A stretch of DNA of 64,000 nucleotides from positions 1 through 64,000 of the forward strand of contig NZ_BDBL01000047.1 of assembly GCF_001612965.1 (NCBI RefSeq). The letters run 5' to 3'. The translations under genes and the position numbers were made by a program. Shown here in pieces: positions 15,766 to 22,880 of this stretch (position 1 is the stretch's first letter; each line of letters starts with the position of its first letter). The notes under the pieces were generated by a model that searched no databases, was not told the origin of the DNA, and saw only the letters and a list, made by a program, of their open reading frames with translations. The DNA is from Nocardia kruczakiae NBRC 101016 (lineage in GTDB: Bacteria; Actinomycetota; Actinomycetes; Mycobacteriales; Mycobacteriaceae).

Positions 15766-16953
15766 TCAGCGGAAGGCGTTCTGGCCGGTGAAGGCCTGGC
15801 CGAGCACGAGTTGATGCATCTCCGGCGTCCCCTCGTAGGTGAGTACGGATTCGAGATTCACCATGTGCCGGATGACCGGATATTCGAGCGAAATCCCGTT
15901 GCCGCCGAGAATGGTTCGCGCGGTGCGGCAGATCTCGATCGCCTCGCGGGTGTTGTTGAGTTTGCCGAAACTCACCTGTTCGGGGCGTAGTCCCACCGAA
16001 TCCTTGAGCCGGCCCAGATGCAGCGAAAGCAGTTGCCCCTTGTGCAGTTCGACGGCCATATCGGTGAGTTTGGCCTGGGTCAGCTGGAATCCGGCGATGG
16101 GACGGCCGAACTGGTTGCGCTGCATCGAATAATCGCGAGCCGCCTGCCAGGCCGAGCGCGCGGCGCCCATCGAACCCCAGATGATGCCGTAGCGCGCCTC
16201 GGACAGACTCGACAGCGGCGCCTTCACGCCCCGCCCCTCGGGCATCATCGCCTCGGCGGGCAGACGCACATCGTCGAGGACCAGCTCGCTGGTGATCGAG
16301 GCGCGCAGCGACAACTTGTGTTCGATGGTGTGTGCGTTGAATCCCTGGGTGTCGGTGGGCACGATGAACCCGCGGATGCCCTCGTCGGTATCGGCCCACA
16401 CCACCGCGACATCGGCGATCGAGCCGTTGGTGATCCACATCTTGCGGCCGTTGAGGATCCAGTCGTCTCCATCGCGCTCGGCGCGGGTCCGCATGGCCGA
16501 CGGATCGGAACCGACATCCGGTTCGGTGAGGCCGAAGCAGCCGATGATCTCGCCCGCGGCCATACCGGGCAGCCACCGCTGCTTCTGTTCCTCCGAACCG
16601 TTGTTCCAGATGGAGAACATGGCCAGCGATCCCTGGACCGAGACCAGGGAGCGGATACCGGAATCGCAGGCCTCGAGTTCCAGACAGGCCAGACCGTAGT
16701 GCACGGCCGAGGCGCCGCTGCATCCGTAACCCTCCAGATGCATGCCGAGGAGGCCGAGTCTGCCGAATTCGCGGGCCAGGTCCCGCGCGCCGGGCAGATC
16801 ACCCGCCTCGAACCAGTCGGCGATATGCGGGGTGATGTGCTCGGCGCAAAAGCCGCGCACACTGTCGCGCACCGCCCGTTCGTCCTCGGTCAGCAGCGAA
16901 TCGATGGCCAGCGGGTCGAGTGCGTCGAATGCGGGGGGACGTTTCGCGCTCAT
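15766..16953 (-). CDS. Acyl-CoA dehydrogenase of the glutaryl-CoA dehydrogenase subgroup
   Basis: 395 residues. CFGLTEPDVGSDPSAMRTRA, SLRASITSELVLDDVRLP, EARYGIIWGSMGAARSAW, RNQFGRPIAGFQLTQAKL and ILGGNGISLEYPVIRHMVNLESVLTYEGTPEMHQLVLGQAFTG all follow the GcdH branch, including the catalytic Glu of TYEGT. GcdH proper also decarboxylates; relatives in alicyclic and pimelate pathways only dehydrogenate, so the reaction here is open. Its ATG overlaps the stop of the upstream ligase gene by 4 bp (ATGA), indicating translational coupling. Confidence 0.93.
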   Translation of the reverse strand: MSAKRPPAFDALDPLAIDSLLTEDERAVRDSVRGFCAEHITPHIADWFEAGDLPGARDLAREFGRLGLLGMHLEGYGCSGASAVHYGLACLELEACDSGIRSLVSVQGSLAMFSIWNNGSEEQKQRWLPGMAAGEIIGCFGLTEPDVGSDPSAMRTRAERDGDDWILNGRKMWITNGSIADVAVVWADTDEGIRGFIVPTDTQGFNAHTIEHKLSLRASITSELVLDDVRLPAEAMMPEGRGVKAPLSSLSEARYGIIWGSMGAARSAWQAARDYSMQRNQFGRPIAGFQLTQAKLTDMAVELHKGQLLSLHLGRLKDSVGLRPEQVSFGKLNNTREAIEICRTARTILGGNGISLEYPVIRHMVNLESVLTYEGTPEMHQLVLGQAFTGQNAFR

Positions 16954-18593
16954 GGGATTTCCTTGTCCGGATAGGTGAACAGGCCGGCCGCGGCATCGTC
17001 GCGGGCCTGCTCGGTGAGTTTGTAGTGCAATTTCTTGCCGGTGGCCGACACCGGCAGCGAATCGACGAAGCGGTAGGCGCGTGGGCGTTTGAACGCCGAG
17101 AGCATGGGATGGGTGCGGCAGTGCCGGTCCAGCTCGGCCACGCCGACGCCGGGTTCGGCGGCGACCACATAGGCCACCACCACCTGCCCCCAGCGCTCGT
17201 CGGGAATGCCCACCACCAGGCAGTCGTCTACGCCGGGATGTTCGTTGAGCGCCTCCTCGACCTGGACGGGATGGACGTTCTCGCCGCCGGACAGCAGCAT
17301 GTCGTCCTTCCGTCCGACGATGGTGACGAATTCCTGCTCGTCCCAGGTGGCGAGGTCACCGATATACAACCAGCCGCGATGGAACTTGCGGGCCTCCTGG
17401 TCGGGCGAGTCGACGTAGGCATTGGCGCCCTTGGGGGAGCGGACGATGACCTCGCCCACCTCCGTGCCGTCCTTGGCGACGGTCTCCTCCGGCTCGGCCA
17501 GCCGGTCGTCGAGGACCCGCACCACCGCCACGTCGTCGTCGATGCACGCACGCCCGGCGGTTCCGGCCATGGCGGGCAGATCGGTCGGCCGCAGGAAGGT
17601 GTTCCAGAATCCCTCGGTACTGCCGTAGCCGTTGAAGATGTTGGGATTCAACACCTTCTGATATCGCAACGCGGCCTCGCGTTCCAGCGGAGCGCCCATC
17701 GTCACGATTCCGCGCAGGCTCGACAGATCGCGCCGCCTGGTCTCCTGCGCGTGGGCGAGCATGGCCAGATTGGTCGGCGCGCCGATGAGGAAGGTCAGAC
17801 CGTAGCGCTGCACATGGTCCAGGGTGGTGTCGGCGTCGAAGGCGCGCATCGGCACCAGGGACGAGCCCAGGTAGAACGTGGGATTCGGTCCGGCGCAATA
17901 CAATCCGCCGCGGTGGAACCACGGTGTCATGTTGAGCGTCTTGTCCTCCGGTGACAACGGGAAATGCATGACGACGTCGTGCGCGCTGAAGATCTCCGCC
18001 AGGCTGTTGAGCGGTACGCCCTTCGGCATCCCGGTGGTGCCGGAGGTGTAGAGGCGGGTGGTCTCGTCCCACACCGTGCGCCGGGCGTCGAGTGGACGCG
18101 TCGCCGCCGCGGACAACTCGTCGAAGCGGACCGCGCCCGGTAGCGGCTCGCCCGGACCCGAAGCCACCAGCAGGCCGGGTCGGAACGCGCTGCGCTCCAG
18201 CGCTTCTCGCACCATCGACGTGAGATCGGTGTCGTAGACGAAGACCCGGGGGCGGTTCGACGCGAGGATGTAGGACGTCTCACCGGCGGCGAGCCGGAAG
18301 TTCATCGGCGACCCGACGGCTCCGGCGGCCTGCGTCGCCAGATACAGCTCGGCGAACTCGACCCCGTTGAACAGCTGATATGCCACGACGTCACCCGGCT
18401 CGACACCGGCGTCGGCGAGGCCGGTGGCCAACCGGTCGACCCGCTCGCCCAGCTCGGCGTAGGTGACGGTGGTCCCGGTCGCCGGATCCTCGATCGCCGG
18501 GTGGTGGGCATAGCGGTGGACGTTGCGCCGGAAACCGTTGAGATAGGTGAAATCGTGTTCGAAGTACTGCCGGTAGGCGTGGGCGTCGTACAT
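16950..18593 (-). CDS. AMP-dependent acyl-CoA ligase
   Basis: Adenylate-forming CoA ligase of 547 residues. TRLYTSGTTGMPKGVPLN, IFNGYGSTEGFWNTF, WLYIGDLATWDEQEFVTIVGRKDDMLLSGGENVHP and LPVSATGKKLHYKL give a complete catalytic set. ATG 18593 has GGAGGACC just upstream. It is third in the minus-strand operon, after an enoyl-CoA hydratase and an SDR, and feeds the two acyl-CoA dehydrogenases. The ligase, two dehydrogenases, hydratase and BadH-like SDR together parallel the cyclohexanecarboxylate and related alicyclic acid routes, but the substrate is inferred only from operon content. Confidence 0.9.
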   Translation of the reverse strand: MYDAHAYRQYFEHDFTYLNGFRRNVHRYAHHPAIEDPATGTTVTYAELGERVDRLATGLADAGVEPGDVVAYQLFNGVEFAELYLATQAAGAVGSPMNFRLAAGETSYILASNRPRVFVYDTDLTSMVREALERSAFRPGLLVASGPGEPLPGAVRFDELSAAATRPLDARRTVWDETTRLYTSGTTGMPKGVPLNSLAEIFSAHDVVMHFPLSPEDKTLNMTPWFHRGGLYCAGPNPTFYLGSSLVPMRAFDADTTLDHVQRYGLTFLIGAPTNLAMLAHAQETRRRDLSSLRGIVTMGAPLEREAALRYQKVLNPNIFNGYGSTEGFWNTFLRPTDLPAMAGTAGRACIDDDVAVVRVLDDRLAEPEETVAKDGTEVGEVIVRSPKGANAYVDSPDQEARKFHRGWLYIGDLATWDEQEFVTIVGRKDDMLLSGGENVHPVQVEEALNEHPGVDDCLVVGIPDERWGQVVVAYVVAAEPGVGVAELDRHCRTHPMLSAFKRPRAYRFVDSLPVSATGKKLHYKLTEQARDDAAAGLFTYPDKEIP

Positions 18594-18619
18594 CTGGTCC
18601 TCCGAAGTCGGCTCGGCGC

Positions 18620-19354
18620 TCAGCCGGCCATGGTGAGTCCGCCGCTGACGCTGAGCACCTGACCGGTGATGAACGAGGCGTCGGGGGAGGCGAAGAACAG
18701 GGCCGGGGCGGCGACCTCCTCCGGCCGGGCGAGGCGGCGGAACGGAATCGCCTTGATCAGCGCCTCTTTCAACTTCTCGTCCTGAGCCTGGAACAGCGGG
18801 GTGTCGGTCGGCCCGGGGCAGACGCAGTTCACGGTGATCGAGTAGCGGGCCATCTCGCGCGCCAGTGATTTGGTCAGGGCGATCACTCCGCCTTTGGCGC
18901 CGGCGTAGATGGTTTCTCCCGAGCTACCGACGCGTCCGGCGTCGCTGGCCAGGTTGACCACCCGCCCGCCGCCGGCCTCCACCATGCCCGGCAGGAACGC
19001 GCTGCACATGTGCACCGGCCCCAGGTAGTTGATCGCGACCACCTTCTGCGCGAATTCCGGTGTGGCGTTGAGGAATTTATCGGTGCGATCCCAGCCGGCG
19101 GCATTGACCAGGATGTTCGGCACACCGACCTCGGCGTGCACCTGATCGCGCAGGGCCTGTACCTGCGCGGCGTCGGCGATGTCGACCTTCATCGCGACGA
19201 TGCGGTCGGTCTGCTGTTCGGCGGTGCGCTCGGCGGCGTCTAGGTCCAGATCGGCGGCCACGACCCGGTCGCCGCGGGCAGCGAGGGCCAGGGTGATCGC
19301 CCGGCCGATGCCCGATCCGGCTCCGGTGACGACCGCAATGGTGTTGTCGCTCAT
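18620..19354 (-). CDS. SDR oxidoreductase, 3-hydroxyacyl-CoA / BadH-like dehydrogenase
   Basis: 244 residues, classical short-chain dehydrogenase. VVTGAGSGIGRAITLA (residues 8-23) binds the nucleotide, ADLDLDAAE with an acidic residue after beta-2 favours NAD(H), NAAG is present, and the catalytic set is Ser in NLASDAGRVGSS plus TIYAGAKGG (YxxxK). The C-terminal ITGQVLSVSGGLTMAG is typical of 3-oxoacyl and 2-hydroxycyclohexanecarboxyl-CoA dehydrogenases (BadH group). ATG 19354 is preceded by GAGGAGCC. It is second in the operon, 13 bp after the hydratase, and would oxidise the hydroxyacyl-CoA that enzyme makes. Confidence 0.88.
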   Translation of the reverse strand: MSDNTIAVVTGAGSGIGRAITLALAARGDRVVAADLDLDAAERTAEQQTDRIVAMKVDIADAAQVQALRDQVHAEVGVPNILVNAAGWDRTDKFLNATPEFAQKVVAINYLGPVHMCSAFLPGMVEAGGGRVVNLASDAGRVGSSGETIYAGAKGGVIALTKSLAREMARYSITVNCVCPGPTDTPLFQAQDEKLKEALIKAIPFRRLARPEEVAAPALFFASPDASFITGQVLSVSGGLTMAG

Positions 19355-19367
19355 CGTATTCGGCTCC

Positions 19368-20180
19368 TCAGTTACCGGTGACCGCGCGGGCGGAGGGGAA
19401 GTTGGGGGCGCGCTTCTCGCGCAGAGCGGTGTAGCCCTCGATGACGTCCGGGCCCATGAAGCAGAGCATTTCGTAGGCGGCGGACTGGTCGAAGATCGGA
19501 CCGGCCTGCTTGAGCCAGTTGTTGAGCGCCTTCTTCGTCCACCGGATGGCCAGCTGGGAACCGCTCGCCAGCTTGTTCGCGACCGCCAGCGCGTCGTCGA
19601 GCACCCGGTCGCGCGGCACCGCACTGGTGACCATGCCGATGCGTTCGGCCTCGGCGCCGCCGACCATCTCACCGGTCAGCAGGTAGTACTTGGCCTTGGC
19701 CATACCGGACAGCAGCGGCCAGAGGATCGCCGCGTGATCGCCGGCGGCCACGCCGAGCTTCACGTGCCCGTCCCCCAGCTTGGCGTCCTCGGCGCAGATC
19801 GAGATATCCGAGAGCAGGGCCACGACCAGTCCCGCGCCGACCGCGACGCCGTTGATCGCGGCGACGACCGGCTTCTCGCAATTGATCATGTTGTAGACCA
19901 GGTCGCTCATCTCCTGCAGCATGTTCGCCACCCGCTCGTGGTTGCCGGCCATGCGCTCGACCATCGCCAGGTCTCCGCCGGCGGAGAACGCCTTCCCGGC
20001 GCCGGTGATCACCGCGACCCGGGTTTCGGGATCGGCGGAAACGTCCGTCCAGACCCGGGCCAGCTCGGCGTGCATCTGCTCGTCGGCGGCGTTGTATTTC
20101 TCCGGCCGGTCGATGGTGATCAGCAGGACGCCTTCGTCGAGGCGTTTGAACGTGAGCTGGGAGTAGGTGGAGAAATCCAT
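19368..20180 (-). CDS. Enoyl-CoA hydratase/isomerase (crotonase superfamily)
   Basis: 270 residues. VLLITIDRPEKYNAADEQMH, VITGAGKAFSAGGDLAMVERM (oxyanion-hole segment), KPVVAAINGVAVGAGLVVALLSDISICAEDAKLGDGHVKLGVAAGDHAAILWP and SGMAKAKYYLLTGEMVGGAEAERIGMV make a complete crotonase fold. The typical catalytic Glu pair is not obvious: the second acidic position reads VAAGDHAA, so the exact reaction (hydration, isomerisation or C-C hydrolysis) is uncertain. ATG 20180 is preceded by AGAAGGAAG. It is first in a five-gene operon, and the TetR-type operator at 20250-20267 lies 70 bp upstream. Confidence 0.88.
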   Translation of the reverse strand: MDFSTYSQLTFKRLDEGVLLITIDRPEKYNAADEQMHAELARVWTDVSADPETRVAVITGAGKAFSAGGDLAMVERMAGNHERVANMLQEMSDLVYNMINCEKPVVAAINGVAVGAGLVVALLSDISICAEDAKLGDGHVKLGVAAGDHAAILWPLLSGMAKAKYYLLTGEMVGGAEAERIGMVTSAVPRDRVLDDALAVANKLASGSQLAIRWTKKALNNWLKQAGPIFDQSAAYEMLCFMGPDVIEGYTALREKRAPNFPSARAVTGN

Positions 20181-20249
20181 TGCGCTTCCTTCTGCTCCGA
20201 CGAGTCGGCATGCGGATCGCCGCCGCGATGAGTGAACTGGCATTTGTTG

Positions 20250-20267
20250 TGAATGAACGTACATTCA
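20250..20267. promoter_or_regulatory. TetR operator candidate upstream of the beta-oxidation operon
   Basis: TGAATGAACGTACATTCA has 6-bp perfect outer arms (TGAATG/CATTCA). It lies 70 bp upstream of the enoyl-CoA hydratase start and resembles the dyad before the operon's TetR gene (14562-14578). Confidence 0.65.
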
Positions 20268-20380
20268 ACGCATGGGTGTGTCAAGGGCCACAGGCGCCGC
20301 TCGGTCATAGCAGAGGCAGTCCGACGTGCGGATTCGCCGGTTACCTGACAGGCCGGGCGCCGGATGCGACGATGATCGGC

Positions 20381-20560
20381 ATGGGCGATTCCGACGATCA
20401 GTGGTACTACTGCCTCAAACATCACCGCGCCGAACAGGGCAAGCGGTGCTGGTTCGCCGATCGGATGGGGCCGTATCCGGACCGCGCCACCGCCGAGCGG
20501 GCGCTCGAGATCGTGCGCGAACGCAATGCCCGCGAGGATGCCCGCGACGGGAGAGACTGA
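20381..20560 (+). CDS. Small conserved hypothetical protein (Rv2049c-like)
   Basis: 59 residues, MGDSDDQWYYCLKHHRAEQGKRCW then DRMGPYPDRATAERALEIVRERN. The composition (two Cys, HH pair, paired YPDRATAERAL helix) matches a short conserved actinobacterial protein usually found beside the polyprenol-phosphate-mannose synthase, as here; in M. tuberculosis Rv2049c lies close to ppm1. Function unknown; a C-x-HH-x-C arrangement could bind metal. The start is ATG 20381 or 20372; neither has a clear ribosome-binding site. Confidence 0.7.
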   Translation: MGDSDDQWYYCLKHHRAEQGKRCWFADRMGPYPDRATAERALEIVRERNAREDARDGRD

Positions 20561-20662
20561 GCCGCTCGTGCCCTCTCAGGTGGGTGGGCTACGGTTCTCC
20601 AGAGCACGTCGTGCCCGGATCCGGGGGCGCGCAGTCAGGTCGAATCGAGTGGAGGGCGACTT

Positions 20663-21382
20663 GTGAAGGTGACCGTGGTGGTGCCGACCTACAACGAGCG
20701 GGAGAACCTGCCGGTGGCGGTGGAGCGGCTGACCGCACTACCGGTCGCCGATCTGCATGTCCTGGTGGTCGACGACAACTCCCCGGACGGCACCGGCGAG
20801 GTCGCCGACAAACTGGCCGCCGACCTGCCGTCGGTGGTGGGTGTGCTGCACCGGACCGAGAAGGACGGCCTCGGGCGTGCCTACATCGCCGGCATCACCG
20901 CGGCCCTCGACCAGGGCGCCGACGTGGTGATCCAGATGGACGCCGACCTCTCCCACCCGGCCGAGGTGATTCCGGCCATGCTGGAGAAGCTCGAGACCTC
21001 CGACGCCGGTGTGGTCCTGGGATCGCGCTACGTCGAGGGTGGCTCCACCGCGGCGGAGTGGAAGTGGTACCGCAAGGCGCTGTCGGCGTGGGCGAACTTC
21101 TACGTCAACGCGATCCTGCGGCTCGGCGTCAAGGACGCGACCGCCGGATTCAAGGCGTGGAAGGCGGACACGCTGCGCGCCATCGATGTGGCCTCCATCC
21201 ACAGCAACGGCTACTCGTTCCAGGTCGAGATGAACTACCGCACGATCAAGCAGGGCATTTCGATCGCCGAGGTGCCGATCCGCTTCGAGGAGCGCACCAA
21301 GGGCGCCTCGAAGATGAGCCTCAAGGTGCAGCTCGAGTCGGCGCTGATGCCCTGGAAGCTGCTGTTCGGCCGCCGCGTCTGA
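20663..21382 (+). CDS. ppm1: Polyprenol monophosphomannose synthase (Ppm1 catalytic domain)
   Basis: GT2 glycosyltransferase of 239 residues that transfers mannose from GDP-mannose to polyprenyl phosphate, the donor for lipomannan, lipoarabinomannan and glycoprotein mannosylation. TVVVPTYNERENLPVAVERL, VVDDNSPDGTGEVA, IQMDADLSHPAEVIP (the DAD metal motif) and LGSRYVEGGSTAEWKWYRK-like segments are DPM1 signatures. GTG 20663 has GGAGGGCGAC upstream. In M. tuberculosis this domain is fused to an apolipoprotein N-acyltransferase; here it is a free protein and no Lnt is adjacent. Confidence 0.95.
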   Translation: MKVTVVVPTYNERENLPVAVERLTALPVADLHVLVVDDNSPDGTGEVADKLAADLPSVVGVLHRTEKDGLGRAYIAGITAALDQGADVVIQMDADLSHPAEVIPAMLEKLETSDAGVVLGSRYVEGGSTAAEWKWYRKALSAWANFYVNAILRLGVKDATAGFKAWKADTLRAIDVASIHSNGYSFQVEMNYRTIKQGISIAEVPIRFEERTKGASKMSLKVQLESALMPWKLLFGRRV

Positions 21383-21431
21383 CGGCTGAGGCGCCGGAGG
21401 CCAGGGCGTCGGGAGGCTGGGCGTCCGAGGT

Positions 21432-22880
21432 TCAGGGCACGGCCTCTACCTCGGCGTCCACCGGCCAGTCCAGCAGCGTATCGATGAACAGCTGTCGCAC
21501 GCGCGCGATGTCGGCATCCATGTCCCGCGGATCCCAGCCGCTCACATCGATCGGTGCCAGCACCGCCACGTCCACCGTGCCCTTGCGCACGATCGCCGAG
21601 TTCCGCCAGGCGATTTCGCCCGCGTTGCGGATGACGAGCGGAATGATCGGCACTCCGGCTTCGATCGCGATGTGGAAGGCGCCCTTCTTGAAGGGGCCGA
21701 TCCGCGGCGTCATCGAGCGCGTGCCCTCCGGCGCTACCACGAGCGAGAGCCCGCCGCGCAGGGTGTCGACGACCGGTTCCAGTGCCGCCTTCGCGCCGGT
21801 GGTGTCGGAGCGATCGATGAAGGTCGCCTCGGCGAACCGCAGCAGCGGGCCGAAGACCGGGTTGGTGGTGACCTCCTTCTTCACCACCGCGGTGAATCCC
21901 GAGCGCAGCACCGCGGCCAGCACCACCATGTCGAACTGGCTCTGGTGATTGAACAGGAAGACCGCCGGACGCGGTTGCCGGGCGTGCTCGGCGCCCACCA
22001 CCCGCACCCGCACGCCGGTGGTGCGCAGGGTGGCGTCGGCGGCGGTGGCGATCATGGCGTCGGCCATCGCGCGGTGGCGGCGGGTGGCCGCGCGGGTGGC
22101 GACCCCGAAGGCGGCGCCGCTCAGCAATCCGGTGAAACCTACTGCGGTACGGGCGAAGTCGGTGACGCCCGCCGGATCCCGCGGCTTGAAGGTCAGGGTC
22201 GGCCAGTCGCGCTCACCGGCGGTCATCGACATCCGCGGACCCGGATTCACCGCGACCGGATGGCCGACCGCTTCCAGCAGCGGAACGTCCGGTGCCGCAT
22301 CGGCATAGGCGTAACTGCCGGCGGCATCGATATCGTGTTCGGCGGCGAAGCGGCGCACCGCCGCGGCCTTCTCGGTACGCCACAGCGGTTTTCCCTCGGT
22401 GAAGCCGGTGAGCACACCGTCGGCGGTGGCCATCGCGGTGTAGAGGACATGGTCCACGCCGAGTTCCCGGGCCACCGGCAGCACCTGGAAACGGGTGAGG
22501 CTGGTGACGATCACCACCGTGTGCCCGGCCGCCTCGTGCTCCCGGATCAGGTGCCACGCTTCGGGATACACGTGCCCGTGCACGGTGCTGCGGAACAGCT
22601 GTTCGCCGAGTTCGGTCAGCTCCTGTTCGGAACGGCCCACCCATACCCTGGCGACGCGCTGCAGGAAGCGCTCGTACTCACCTTCGGTCCGGGAACCGCG
22701 AATGCTGTACAGCAGCGTGTCGGTCAGCGCCCGGCGCGAGTCGCGTCCGCGCAGCAGGCGTAGCGGTGCGGCGGCGGGCGCGAAGCCCGCGACCACCGTT
22801 CCGCCGAAGTCGAAGACGGCCGCCACTCGCGGGCCCTGTGGCCCCGTCCGGATGGCGGAAATCGCTTCGGAAAGGTTCAC
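21432..22880 (-). CDS. plsC: Fused HAD-like domain / 1-acylglycerol-3-phosphate acyltransferase (PlsC)
   Basis: 482 residues, two domains as in Rv2483c. The N-terminal HAD-IB (phosphoserine-phosphatase-like) domain covers residues 1-235; the C-terminal PlsC domain starts near 250. In the acyltransferase, FLFNHQSQFD (HX4D), VAPEGTRS and GVPIIPLVI are intact, so lysophosphatidate acylation to phosphatidate is expected. In the HAD domain motif I reads DFGGT (Asp24, Gly26) instead of DFDGT: the second Asp, normally the general acid/base, is Gly (codon GGC instead of GAC). Motif III Lys (EGKPLWRTEKAAA) and motif IV (YADAAPDVPLLEAVGHPVAVNP) remain. GTG 22880 overlaps the plsB stop (GTGA), so the two are translationally coupled. 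Confidence 0.92.
   Translation of the reverse strand: MNLSEAISAIRTGPQGPRVAAVFDFGGTVVAGFAPAAAPLRLLRGRDSRRALTDTLLYSIRGSRTEGEYERFLQRVARVWVGRSEQELTELGEQLFRSTVHGHVYPEAWHLIREHEAAGHTVVIVTSLTRFQVLPVARELGVDHVLYTAMATADGVLTGFTEGKPLWRTEKAAAVRRFAAEHDIDAAGSYAYADAAPDVPLLEAVGHPVAVNPGPRMSMTAGERDWPTLTFKPRDPAGVTDFARTAVGFTGLLSGAAFGVATRAATRRHRAMADAMIATAADATLRTTGVRVRVVGAEHARQPRPAVFLFNHQSQFDMVVLAAVLRSGFTAVVKKEVTTNPVFGPLLRFAEATFIDRSDTTGAKAALEPVVDTLRGGLSLVVAPEGTRSMTPRIGPFKKGAFHIAIEAGVPIIPLVIRNAGEIAWRNSAIVRKGTVDVAVLAPIDVSGWDPRDMDADIARVRQLFIDTLLDWPVDAEVEAVP

Noticed and set aside
14606..16723. 705-codon frame joining the second acyl-CoA dehydrogenase to upstream sequence
   Set aside because: The extra part overlaps the first acyl-CoA dehydrogenase in another frame and has no family similarity; the start at 15754 gives the normal family length.
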